Position numbers and translations under genes: made by a program
Notes under the pieces: generated by a model
What the model was told of the DNA's origin: nothing
What the model saw: only the letters and a program-made list of their open reading frames with translations
Databases searched by the model: none
Source: UBA5972 sp964466385
GTDB taxonomy: Bacteria; Pseudomonadota; Alphaproteobacteria; Rhodobacterales; Rhodobacteraceae
Assembly (NCBI GenBank): GCA_964466385.1
Contig: CAYXNM010000106.1
Coordinates: 1-9,197 of the forward strand
Direction of reading: 5' to 3'
Length of the DNA stretch: 9,197 bases
Shown here: piece by piece, positions 1-6,859 of the stretch
How the letters are laid out: every line of letters starts with the position of its first letter
Numbering within the stretch: position 1 is the stretch's first letter

Positions 1-241
1 CTGCCCGGCGTATCCGCCGGACGGGAATGGGGGCGGGGTTCGTGCCAAAAGGCCGGGGGGGTGAACGCGGGCTGCACTCTCCTGCCCGCCCCTCAATCAT
101 GTGTTGGCCATTAGGCGCGCTGGCATTACGCGTTTGATCCGAACCACGGCGCGCACGTGAATTGCACGCCGTTTCATCGACCTGACCACATTACCGGGAC
201 CGCAACTTGACCGTGATAGCTTGAGGCACGCAGCGTCCCGT
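1..241. other. Left margin without a firm gene
   Basis: This stretch lies downstream of the minus-strand SPOR gene. It holds a perfect 6-bp inverted repeat CCGGCG/CGCCGG at 5-20 with a 4-base loop, a run of seven G at 55-61, a 6-bp inverted repeat GCGGGC/GCCCGC at 67-89, and the hairpin listed at 146-172. On the minus strand a frame is open from a GTG at 77-75 to the window edge, with AGGAGA directly before it; see the findings. Small plus-strand open frames, such as ATG at 99, have no ribosome binding site or recognisable content. No T-run terminator follows the SPOR gene. Confidence 0.5.
146..172 (-). other. Stem-loop downstream of the SPOR-domain gene
   Basis: On the minus strand ACGGCGTGC pairs with GCGCGCCGT. 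This gives nine pairs including one T-G wobble, around a 9-base loop, about 70 bases after the SPOR gene stop. No T-run follows it, so it is not a classical intrinsic terminator. It could protect the mRNA 3' end or assist Rho-dependent ending. The structure is seen in the sequence; the role is inferred. Confidence 0.35.
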
Positions 242-1453
242 TCAATTCGCAAGGAACGCGTCGGAAAAACCCGATCTCTTCGCTTCAGAAAGCGCGTTCT
301 TAAGCGCGCCATTGTCCCTGAACGGTCCGAGCAATACGATTTGATAGGTCTTGCCCTTGCGGTTGAGAACACGCGTTGACGTCGGCCACCCTGCCCCGCT
401 GAACCTGGCGCGGGTTCGTTTGGCGTTATCGGGAACACCGAATGTCGCGATCTGCACGAACGGGAATGTCGCGCGCACCGCGGCGGCGACTGGCCTGACC
501 TTTGGCAGTGCCGTGGCGGTCAGCGCCGACACGTCCTCGATCTTCTTCATGTTCAAAGGCGAAGCCGGGTCCACGATCACGGGTTTCTTGCGAGGGGCGC
601 TGCCAGCCACGGTGTTTGCCGCGTATGTTCTGGTTGAAACGGTTGTGTAAGGATAGATGATTTGCGGCAGTTGCGCCGTCATGTCCCGGCCCGTCGTGAC
701 GTCGATCAAACGACGCGGCATGGTCTGCGTCCAGATAAGGTCCATCGCCGCCTGCCCTTCCGGCGTACCGACACCACGTTGCGCGGGGCGCGCGTTTTCC
801 GCCAGCAGGCTTGTATAGCCTTTGGGAAGGACCGGTTGCGGTTGTGTCCGCGTGACCTGAACAGCGGCGGTGGCCGTACCGCTCTTGCGTCCGTTGAAGA
901 GATCTCCGGGGTGGTTTTGTTGGGGAACGTGGCGGATGACATAATGTCCGCGATAAAGTTTCGGCGCCGGGGCCTCTGCTGTTTCGACTTTCGGTTTTGT
1001 TGCCGAAGCAGCGGCCGGCGCGACCGCCGCTATGGTGATGGTCGGCTTGGCCTTCTTCCTGTTCGGACCGAACCAGTTCCAGTTGAAGGACGCGTGCTTT
1101 TTCCGGATCGCCGGGGACGGAGCCGCAGGCGCGGTTTGCGCCGTGGCAACCAGCCGAACGGTTTTCGTTTCGCCCGTTTTGGCCGGTTTTGCAGGGGTCA
1201 TTCCGGCGATCGCCGTCGGTTTATACCCGCAGACCACCTGCTTGTTGCGCTTGACGCGCGGTATCCACGAAACATTGCCGTTATACCCGGCCCGAACGAA
1301 AATGCACCCGTTGCTGTCAACAAACTGGTTGCCCTTGTAACTGGCGGGCGGGGTTTCCGCCGGGCCGCCAAAATAACGCAGCGACTTGCCCTGTGCTGCC
1401 ACGGCCAGCGAAAAGATCGCCAGACCTCCGAGAAACGCGTTGACCGCCCGCAT
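242..1453 (-). CDS. Exported SPOR-domain protein
   Basis: A 403-residue protein, probably periplasmic. Residues 1 to about 21 form a signal peptide with a hydrophobic core and an Ala-rich end. Residues about 35-80 are a compact module with two cysteines (C50, C75) that could form a disulfide, and an FVDSNGCIFVRAG stretch that I recall in Rhodobacteraceae SPOR proteins. A long Ala/Pro/Lys/Thr-rich linker of low complexity follows. Residues about 330-403 are a SPOR domain, with VQIATFG opening and VLLGPF later. SPOR domains bind glycan strands stripped of stem peptides at the division septum, so a role in cell division or septal wall metabolism is likely, but no enzymatic domain is visible. The ATG at 1453 is chosen because AGGGGG lies 5 bases upstream; that site is inside a hairpin, described separately. 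The gene lies 76 bp after upp on the same strand and could be read from the upp transcript or its own promoter. Confidence 0.85.
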   Translation of the reverse strand: MRAVNAFLGGLAIFSLAVAAQGKSLRYFGGPAETPPASYKGNQFVDSNGCIFVRAGYNGNVSWIPRVKRNKQVVCGYKPTAIAGMTPAKPAKTGETKTVRLVATAQTAPAAPSPAIRKKHASFNWNWFGPNRKKAKPTITIAAVAPAAASATKPKVETAEAPAPKLYRGHYVIRHVPQQNHPGDLFNGRKSGTATAAVQVTRTQPQPVLPKGYTSLLAENARPAQRGVGTPEGQAAMDLIWTQTMPRRLIDVTTGRDMTAQLPQIIYPYTTVSTRTYAANTVAGSAPRKKPVIVDPASPLNMKKIEDVSALTATALPKVRPVAAAVRATFPFVQIATFGVPDNAKRTRARFSGAGWPTSTRVLNRKGKTYQIVLLGPFRDNGALKNALSEAKRSGFSDAFLAN

Positions 1454-1456
1454 TCT

Positions 1457-1489
1457 TGCCCCCTTTTTATTGGGGGCAGTCTGCCCAAT
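1457..1489 (-). promoter_or_regulatory. Leader with two exclusive hairpins covering the ribosome binding site
   Basis: On the minus strand, just before the SPOR gene ATG, three segments can pair in two ways. TGCCCCC (1463-1457 on the plus strand) repeats as GGGGGCA at 1472-1478, giving a perfect 7-bp stem with an 8-base A-rich loop in the RNA. That stem contains the whole Shine-Dalgarno AGGGGG. Alternatively the middle segment pairs upstream with ATTGGGCA (1489-1482), making about eight pairs with a 2-base bulge and a 3-base loop, which frees the ribosome binding site. Both pairings are seen in the sequence. Translational control by temperature, a ligand or upstream reading is inference. There is no T-run after either stem on the minus strand, so a terminator is unlikely. 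Confidence 0.45.
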
Positions 1490-1529
1490 CGTAAATAATT
1501 AGTAAAGGGTTCCGCGGCATTTATTTAGC

Positions 1530-2162
1530 CTATTTAGTGCCGAACATGCGATCACCCGCATCACCTAGACCAGGGAGGATATAACCGACATCGTTCAGTT
1601 TCCTGTCCAGCGCGGCCGTCACGATCGGGACATCGGGGTGCGCTTCTTTCATGCGCGCAACCCCCTCAGGCGCCGCCAGAAGGCACAAAAAACGAATATC
1701 GGTGGCCCCGGCTCCTTTCAACAGATCAATCGCCGCAACCGAGGAATTCCCGGTCGCCAGCATGGGATCGACGGCGATGACCCGACGGTTCCTGATCCCC
1801 TCGGGCACCTTGAAATAATACTGCACCGGCATCAGGGTTTTTTCGTCCCGATAAAGTCCGACAAACCCGACGCGCGCCGATGGAATCAGTTCCAGCACGC
1901 CATCAAGCAATCCGTTACCCGCCCTGAGGATCGAAACAAGCGCCAGCTTTTTTCCCTGAAGAACCGGTGCGTCCATCTTGATCAAAGGGGTTTCGATCTC
2001 CTTGTGGGTCATGGGCAGATCCCGCGTGACCTCATACGCCAGCAACATCGAGATTTCCCGCAACAGCTGGCGAAAAACGGCGGTAGACGTGGCTTTTTCC
2101 CGCATGAGCGTCAGCTTGTGCTGCACCAATGGATGATCGACGATTTTCAGATGTTCCTGCAT
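1530..2162 (-). CDS. upp: Uracil phosphoribosyltransferase
   Basis: A 210-residue cytoplasmic enzyme of the usual length (E. coli Upp is 208). It makes UMP and pyrophosphate from uracil and PRPP. Visible family motifs are SILRAGNG at 78-84, GLYRDE at 102-107, the PRPP loop DPMLATGNS at 132-140, and the C-terminal uracil-binding segment GYILPGLGDAGDRMFGT at 193-209. Residue 139 in the PRPP loop is Asn where many family members have Gly, probably harmless. The ATG at 2162 is preceded by a GGGGGAAC stretch as ribosome binding site. upp lies 113 bp downstream of deoB on the same strand, and recycles the uracil that DeoA releases. I see neither a convincing promoter nor a T-run terminator in the gap, so it may be the last salvage gene of the operon or have its own weak promoter. 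Confidence 0.97.
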   Translation of the reverse strand: MQEHLKIVDHPLVQHKLTLMREKATSTAVFRQLLREISMLLAYEVTRDLPMTHKEIETPLIKMDAPVLQGKKLALVSILRAGNGLLDGVLELIPSARVGFVGLYRDEKTLMPVQYYFKVPEGIRNRRVIAVDPMLATGNSSVAAIDLLKGAGATDIRFLCLLAAPEGVARMKEAHPDVPIVTAALDRKLNDVGYILPGLGDAGDRMFGTK

Positions 2163-2275
2163 GCCCGTTCCCCCGAGTATTGAGCTAAAGCGGTGTGTGT
2201 CCAGTCCCTACCGCATCTTGCCGTCCCAACCAACCGTTTAGGCGGGTCGGGGCGCAGAGTTTTCGCATTCAGCCT

Positions 2276-3478
2276 TCAGACCAGAAAACTGCGTCCCTCC
2301 GGTCCGAATGCGATTCCCAGATGATGCGCGGCACTTGCGCCGACATCGCTGAATCCCATCAGCCCGATCTCGCCGCTGCCGTTTCCCGCAACGACGACCG
2401 GCACGCGTTCACGGGTGTGGTCGGTCCCTTGCCACGTGGGGTCATTGCCGTGATCTGCGGTGAATATCATCAGGTCATCCGGCTGCATCCTGCCCAACAC
2501 CTCGGGCAGGCGCCGGTCAAACCATTCCAGCGCACGCGCATAGCCCGCCACGTCGCGCTGGTGGCCGTAAAGCGTGTCGAACTCGACAAAGTTCGAGAAC
2601 ACCAACGCGCCCGGTTCTGCCTGGTCCATCAACGTCACCAGCCTGTCAAACAATGACGCATCGCCAGTGCCCTTGGTGTGTTCGCTGATGCCACGACCCG
2701 AAAAAATGTCATTGATCTTGCCAACTGCATGAACCGCGCCACCGGCCTGCGCGACATGATCGCACAAGGTTGGCGCGGGCGGCGCGATCGCGAAATCGCG
2801 GCGGTTGGGCGTCCGCGTGAAACCCGCCGAGACGCTGCCCACAAACGGGCGCGCGATAACACGCCCGACCTTCATTTCATGGAGCGTGGGCGCAAGATCC
2901 CGACAAAGCCCAAGCAGCCTTTCCAGCCCGAAATGTTCCTCGTGCGCGGCGATCTGAAAGACACTGTCCGCGGACGTATAGCAAATCGGCCAACCCGTCC
3001 CGATATGCTCGCGGGCGTGTTCCTCAATGATCGGAATGCCCGAGGCGTGGCAATTCCCAAGGATCCCCTCAACGGATGCCAGCGCACACACACGGGCGAC
3101 GATTTCATCGGGGAATGCTGGTCGTGTCTGGGGAAAATAGTGCCAGTCCCAGGGGACCGGAACACCCGCCAGTTCCCAATGTCCGGAGGGTGTATCCTTG
3201 CCCAGCGAAACCTCGGTCGCGGCGCCGAACCGGCCCGTTGGCCTTGCCTCCAGACCGGGTGTGTCCACGCCTGAGGCCAATCTGATCGCCGCCCCCAAAC
3301 CCAGCCCGTCGAGGTTTGGCACCATCAAAAGCCCCTTGCGCCCCGTGTCGGCCCGACCGGCCGCGCAATCCGCAACGATATGTCCCAGCGTATTGGAACC
3401 CTCATCGCCGAAATCCGCCGCGTCCGGCGCACCCCCGCACCCGACCGAGTCCAGAACCGTCAGAAAAACCCGCGCCAT
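2276..3478 (-). CDS. deoB: Phosphopentomutase
   Basis: A 400-residue cytoplasmic, metal-dependent enzyme of the alkaline phosphatase superfamily. It interconverts (deoxy)ribose-1-phosphate and (deoxy)ribose-5-phosphate, linking nucleoside cleavage to central carbon metabolism. By comparison with known phosphopentomutases the two-metal site should be D10 (LDSVG), D301 and H306 (EFDTLYGH), D342 and H343 (TADHGND) and H354 (TDHTRE), with T96 in DTPSGHWE as the phosphorylated threonine. All are present. The cap domain spans roughly residues 100-215. A longer reading from a TTG at 3481 is possible, but the ATG at 3478 gives MARVFLTVLD, the normal N-terminus, and overlaps the deoA stop by one base (TGATG), a typical translational coupling. 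It takes the sugar phosphate made by DeoA; the next enzyme, DeoC, is not in the window. Confidence 0.97.
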   Translation of the reverse strand: MARVFLTVLDSVGCGGAPDAADFGDEGSNTLGHIVADCAAGRADTGRKGLLMVPNLDGLGLGAAIRLASGVDTPGLEARPTGRFGAATEVSLGKDTPSGHWELAGVPVPWDWHYFPQTRPAFPDEIVARVCALASVEGILGNCHASGIPIIEEHAREHIGTGWPICYTSADSVFQIAAHEEHFGLERLLGLCRDLAPTLHEMKVGRVIARPFVGSVSAGFTRTPNRRDFAIAPPAPTLCDHVAQAGGAVHAVGKINDIFSGRGISEHTKGTGDASLFDRLVTLMDQAEPGALVFSNFVEFDTLYGHQRDVAGYARALEWFDRRLPEVLGRMQPDDLMIFTADHGNDPTWQGTDHTRERVPVVVAGNGSGEIGLMGFSDVGASAAHHLGIAFGPEGRSFLV

Positions 3479-4785
3479 CAAGTCACCTTTTTCAGTATCA
3501 GGGGATTGTCACCGGGTGGAGCGGACGAGATCCTGATCGCCGACAAGACCGCTTTTCTTGCGCGCTCCAGCGCCGCGTCGCCCGGCGCATGAACAATTGC
3601 AATCGGATCGTGTTTTTCCACATAAAGCCCCAATCCCGCGATCTGGTCCAGCCCGACCGAAAGATCAAGCCTGTCGCCCTGCCGCTTGCGCCCACCGCCG
3701 AGGTTCACGACGGCCTCGCCAAGCGCACGCGCATCGATCGTTGTGACAAAACCGGCAACGGGGGCCGCGACCTCGTCGGTGACGGGCGCCACGGGCAAGT
3801 GCTTGTCGGGTTTATCCAGGAAATCGCGCGGACCACCCAGCAGGGCCACCATGCGGGAAAACCTCTCTGCCGCAGCACCGGATTGAAAGGCCGCTTCGAT
3901 CATGGCCTGACCTTCTGGCGCGCGCTCGCACAGGCCGCCAAGTTCCAGCAACGCGCCGCCGAGCGCGACCGTTACATCCCAAAGGCGGGAGTCGGTTTCC
4001 TCCCCGCGCAGGAACCGAACCGCATTTGATACTTCAAGCGCGTTTCCCGCGGCACTCGCAAGAGGCTCGTTCATGTCGGTGATCAGGGCGGCCGCGCTAC
4101 ACCCGGCCCCCTTGGCCACGCTGACCAGCGCCTTTGCCAAAGCCCCGGCTTGGGTTGGGTCTTTCAGAAATGCGCCCGACCCGGTTTTCACGTCCAGAAC
4201 CAGCCCTTCCAGACCAGCGGCGAGTTTCTTTGACAGGATGGACGCCGTGATGAGGTCGATGCTTTCCACCGTCGCCGTGACATCGCGCACAGCGTAAAGG
4301 CGTTTGTCCGCAGGGGCGATATTGCCCGTAGCACTGACAATCGCACATCCCGCGCCAGCGACGACGTCGCGCAGCGTTTCATCATCCACTTCGGTCCGGT
4401 AACCGGGAATGGCGTCAAGTTTGTCAAGCGTGCCACCCGTATGCCCCAGACCGCGGCCCGAGATCATCGGCACGAATGCCCCGCACGCCGCCAGAGCCGG
4501 GGCAAGAACCAGCGAGACATTGTCGCCGACCCCGCCTGTTGAGTGTTTGTCAAGGACCGGTCCCGGCAGATCCCAGCTTTGCGTGTCCCCGCTGTCGCGC
4601 ATGGCCAGCGTCAGGGCCACACGCTCCGGCGCACCCATGCCATTCAGCAGAACCGCCATGGCAAACGCACCGGCCTGCGCGTCGGTCACGCCGCCGTCCG
4701 CCACCCCCCGGACAAACCATCCGATCTCTTCGTCGCTGAGCGCCCGGCCGTCACGCTTGGCCGAAATGATGCTGCGCGCATCCAT
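3478..4785 (-). CDS. deoA: Thymidine phosphorylase
   Basis: A 435-residue cytoplasmic enzyme, close to the 440 of E. coli DeoA. It cleaves thymidine or deoxyuridine with phosphate to the free base and deoxyribose-1-phosphate. The phosphate loop KHSTGGVGD is at 80-88 and the family signature SGRGLGHTGGTLDKL at 109-123. Residues R167, S182 and K186 (YAVRDVT, ITASILSKK) match the pyrimidine-contacting R171, S186 and K190 of the E. coli enzyme. The layout is that of the family: a helical domain formed partly by the first 65 residues, then the alpha/beta domain, then a C-terminal domain carrying VNLGGGRKRQGD. The ATG at 4785 follows the cdd stop directly (TGAATG), and its own TGA overlaps the deoB start. 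The related pyrimidine-nucleoside phosphorylase Pdp is the alternative, but length and motifs fit DeoA. Confidence 0.96.
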   Translation of the reverse strand: MDARSIISAKRDGRALSDEEIGWFVRGVADGGVTDAQAGAFAMAVLLNGMGAPERVALTLAMRDSGDTQSWDLPGPVLDKHSTGGVGDNVSLVLAPALAACGAFVPMISGRGLGHTGGTLDKLDAIPGYRTEVDDETLRDVVAGAGCAIVSATGNIAPADKRLYAVRDVTATVESIDLITASILSKKLAAGLEGLVLDVKTGSGAFLKDPTQAGALAKALVSVAKGAGCSAAALITDMNEPLASAAGNALEVSNAVRFLRGEETDSRLWDVTVALGGALLELGGLCERAPEGQAMIEAAFQSGAAAERFSRMVALLGGPRDFLDKPDKHLPVAPVTDEVAAPVAGFVTTIDARALGEAVVNLGGGRKRQGDRLDLSVGLDQIAGLGLYVEKHDPIAIVHAPGDAALERARKAVLSAIRISSAPPGDNPLILKKVT

Positions 4786-5181
4786 TCAGTCTTTGCCCAG
4801 ATGCCCGGCGCTGAACGCACCCGGCAAGAGATCGCCAACCGTCATTCTGACTTCGGCGCCCTTCAGCCCGGCCAGCGTCACGGGAACGTCAGGCGCGCAA
4901 AACTCGGCCAGTTTCTGGCGGCACCCGCCACAGGGCGTCACCGGCGTCGGGCTGTCGGCGATGACCAGCACCTCGGTGATCCTGTGTTCGCCGGAAACGA
5001 CCATCGCCGCAATGGCACCGGCTTCGGCGCAGGTGCCTTCGGGATAGGCGACATTTTCAACGTTGCACCCGGAAAAAACCGTTCCGGAGGCGGCCCGGAT
5101 CGCCGCGCCCACCCGGAAACCCGAATAGGGCGCATATGCGTTGAGACGGGCCTCGCGCGCATGATCAAACAAAGTGGACAT
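4786..5181 (-). CDS. cdd: Cytidine deaminase
   Basis: A 131-residue enzyme of the short, homotetrameric cytidine deaminase type. It hydrolyses cytidine and deoxycytidine to uridine and deoxyuridine, feeding DeoA. The zinc site is complete: C51 and catalytic E53 in the CAE motif, and C84 and C87 in PCGGCRQK. The N-terminal YAPYSGFRVGAA and substrate-binding NVENVAYPEG segments are typical. The frame stays open upstream to 5250, but the ATG at 5181 is chosen because the family N-terminus begins here and AGGA lies 6 bases before it. cdd is first of the tight cdd-deoA-deoB set, 81 bp after the carboxypeptidase stop. A promoter should lie in that gap, but no good -35/-10 pair is visible, so readthrough from the upstream gene is also possible. 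Confidence 0.97.
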   Translation of the reverse strand: MSTLFDHAREARLNAYAPYSGFRVGAAIRAASGTVFSGCNVENVAYPEGTCAEAGAIAAMVVSGEHRITEVLVIADSPTPVTPCGGCRQKLAEFCAPDVPVTLAGLKGAEVRMTVGDLLPGAFSAGHLGKD

Positions 5182-5248
5182 GTTTTTCCTTTTTTGACTG
5201 ACAGGACAAGTCTGATCCCGGCGTGGGCATATTGCAACCCTGCGAAAC

Positions 5249-5263
5249 AACCGGAATTCGGTT
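5249..5263 (-). terminator. Weak hairpin after the carboxypeptidase gene
   Basis: On the minus strand AACCG pairs with CGGTT around a 5-base loop. It begins within the last base of the carboxypeptidase stop codon, and GTTTCG follows. With five pairs and only three T it is at best a weak terminator, and would allow partial readthrough into cdd. Confidence 0.25.
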
Positions 5264-6579
5264 CAGCCCGTGGGCCCGACAGCCGCGCATTGCTGCTGAC
5301 GTGCGCTGAGACGGCTGCACGCCCGCATCGCTTTTTCCTCGGTCAGGCCGACGAAACTGGCCTGAAAACCGCCGCTGCGTGAAATCACCTTGCGCAGCGC
5401 ACCGTCAAGCGAGCTGAAATCCTGCAAAGCCATTCGCAACAGCAGTTTTTCCGCCTCGTATCGCGTTCCGAACGAGCCGAGACTGATCGACCATTGCCGC
5501 CCGCCCGAAGTGGAAACCCGGGTCACGACGCGCGGTTGATCGTCTCGTGGCGCAGGGCGCGTTGCGTCGTCCTGGGACGCATGAACGACGACTTCCTGTA
5601 CCGGCCCGATCAGACCCTGATCGGACGCAACCAGATCGACGGTCGACTTGTTGTTGAGCGCCGCCCTTGACAGCGGGCGCGGAAACGGGCGTGGACTATG
5701 TTTCACTGCCGAGGCGACCTTTGCCGTCTTTGCAACGCCATAAGACGGCAGGCCCGGCTTCTCGACCGCGGCATGGACAGGCGCGCGCTTGAACCCCATG
5801 TCCAGCAATTCGGCCATGCGCTTGTTGCGCGCGGCTGTCGAACGGCCGCCGAAAACCGCCGCGATGATCCGCTTTTCACCTCGATGCGCGGACGCCACCA
5901 GATTGAAACCCGCGGCCCGCGTGTACCCGGTCTTGATCCCGTCGGCACCGCGGTAGGCGGCCAGAAACTTGCGGTTGGTGCTGCGAACACTGCGGCTGCC
6001 CACCATCGTGCTCTGACGCGAGAAAATGTTAAAATACTGGGGGAAATCGAAAAACAGGTGCCGCCCCAACGTGGTCATGTCCCGCGCGGTGGACAAATGT
6101 CCCTTTTCGGTCAGCCCGTGTGCGTTCTTGAAGGTCGAGCGTGTCATCCCAAGCGCCTTGGCGGTTTTGTTCATGCGCCGCGCAAAGGCGGCCTCGGACC
6201 CGCCGACGGCCTCGGCCAGCGCGGTGGCGGCATCGTTGGCCGATTTCACCGCCGCAGCGCGGATGAGATAGCGCAGCGCAATGCGCTGACCCGCACGCAG
6301 GCCCAGCTTGGAAGGCGGTTCGCCCGCCGCGCGTTTGGATATCGAAACCTTGGTATCAAGGGTAATCTCGCCGTTTCGGATGGCCTCGAACGTCACATAA
6401 AGTGTCATCATTTTGGTCAGCGAGGCGGGGTGCAGGCGCGTATCGGCGTTGCGCGAATGAAGAACCTCGCCCGTTCGGACGTCGACCACCATAGCCGCAT
6501 AGGGCGCCGCCATGCCCGCAGCACCTGCAAATACCAAAACGAAAGCAAGAAGAATCCCGCTCGCTGCCTGCCTGAACAT
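5263..6579 (-). CDS. D-Ala-D-Ala carboxypeptidase with SPOR-like domain
   Basis: A 438-residue serine peptidase of the S11 family (PBP5/DacC type), exported to the periplasm. It trims the terminal D-Ala from peptidoglycan stem peptides. Residues 1-25 are a signal peptide ending near MAA-PYAA. The penicillin-binding motifs are complete: SLTK with nucleophile S53 and K56, SAN at 113-115, and KTG at 216-218. A linker rich in Pro, Arg and Ala (about 270-355) leads to a SPOR-like domain at about 362-436 (WSISLGSFGTRYEAEKLL onward), which would target the enzyme to septal glycan. The C-terminal amphipathic membrane anchor of E. coli PBP5 is absent, the SPOR domain apparently taking its place. The frame extends upstream to 6801, but the ATG at 6579 is chosen because GGAG lies 7 bases before it and the signal peptide begins there. 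It is divergent from clpS. Confidence 0.93.
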   Translation of the reverse strand: MFRQAASGILLAFVLVFAGAAGMAAPYAAMVVDVRTGEVLHSRNADTRLHPASLTKMMTLYVTFEAIRNGEITLDTKVSISKRAAGEPPSKLGLRAGQRIALRYLIRAAAVKSANDAATALAEAVGGSEAAFARRMNKTAKALGMTRSTFKNAHGLTEKGHLSTARDMTTLGRHLFFDFPQYFNIFSRQSTMVGSRSVRSTNRKFLAAYRGADGIKTGYTRAAGFNLVASAHRGEKRIIAAVFGGRSTAARNKRMAELLDMGFKRAPVHAAVEKPGLPSYGVAKTAKVASAVKHSPRPFPRPLSRAALNNKSTVDLVASDQGLIGPVQEVVVHASQDDATRPAPRDDQPRVVTRVSTSGGRQWSISLGSFGTRYEAEKLLLRMALQDFSSLDGALRKVISRSGGFQASFVGLTEEKAMRACSRLSARQQQCAAVGPTG

Positions 6580-6609
6580 CGGTTGCTCCGACGATATTTC
6601 TGCCTCTGA

Positions 6610-6631
6610 CCCCGATTGGACGGGGCCTTTT
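6610..6631 (+). other. GC hairpin with short T-run in the divergent leader
   Basis: CCCCG pairs with CGGGG around ATTGGA, and CCTTTTGTTGTT follows on the plus strand. It sits about 30 bases upstream of the carboxypeptidase start, inside that gene's likely leader. On the plus strand it resembles a small terminator, but no gene ends there; on the minus strand it would be a leader hairpin. An A7-CCC-T5 tract at 6666-6680 nearby may bend the DNA. A GATAAT on the minus strand at 6723-6718 is a possible -10 for the carboxypeptidase, but no good -35 matches it. Confidence 0.25.
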
Positions 6632-6796
6632 GTTGTTCCGCGCACGCTAACACGGCTTTTCTGGCAAAAAAACCCTTTTTGTTGAGACACTTCAAATGTT
6701 TCAGAGACGTTGCGGCGATTATCGGAAAACTCTTCGTTAAGGAAACTCTGATCAATATCCCCGTCGGCATTTCGCAAAACTTGAACATCGCGGCAA

Positions 6797-6825
6797 TTCA
6801 CATTTGGCCTTGGGCCGCTTATATT
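6797..6825 (+). promoter_or_regulatory. Sigma70-type promoter of clpS
   Basis: TTCACA at 6797-6802 and TATATT at 6820-6825 are separated by exactly 17 bases, each one base away from the consensus TTGACA and TATAAT. Transcription should begin near 6832, giving a leader of about 28 bases that holds the clpS ribosome binding site. This is the clearest promoter in the window and presumably also serves the methyltransferase and SDR genes. Confidence 0.65.
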
Positions 6826-6849
6826 GCATTGTCGTCAGAGGACGATTCT

Positions 6850-6854
6850 GGAGG
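6850..6854 (+). promoter_or_regulatory. clpS ribosome binding site
   Basis: GGAGG lies five bases before the GTG at 6860. It decides the start: the in-frame TTG at 6824 has no such site and lies within the -10 element. Confidence 0.8.
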
Positions 6855-6859
6855 CACGG

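Noticed and set aside
1457..1486. The GC-rich hairpins as an intrinsic terminator for upp.
   Set aside because: On the minus strand no T-run follows either stem; the T5 on the plus strand lies in the loop.
662..1498. A 278-codon plus-strand open frame.
   Set aside because: It is antisense to the SPOR gene, rich in Arg and Gly, and matches no fold; this is a usual shadow in GC-rich DNA.
3479..3481. TTG as the deoB start.
   Set aside because: The adjacent ATG at 3478 gives the normal N-terminus and a TGATG coupling with deoA.
5196..5212. GACT-N9-AGTC upstream of cdd as an operator.
   Set aside because: Four-base arms are expected by chance and match no regulator site I recognise.
5182..5250. 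A 23-codon upstream extension of cdd.
   Set aside because: The family N-terminus starts at the ATG at 5181, which has AGGA 6 bases before it.
4543..5382. A 279-codon plus-strand open frame.
   Set aside because: It lies antisense to deoA, cdd and the carboxypeptidase end, all with complete catalytic motifs.
6580..6801. An upstream in-frame extension of 74 codons on the carboxypeptidase.
   Set aside because: It would place a non-hydrophobic segment before an evident signal peptide; the ATG at 6579 has its own GGAG site.
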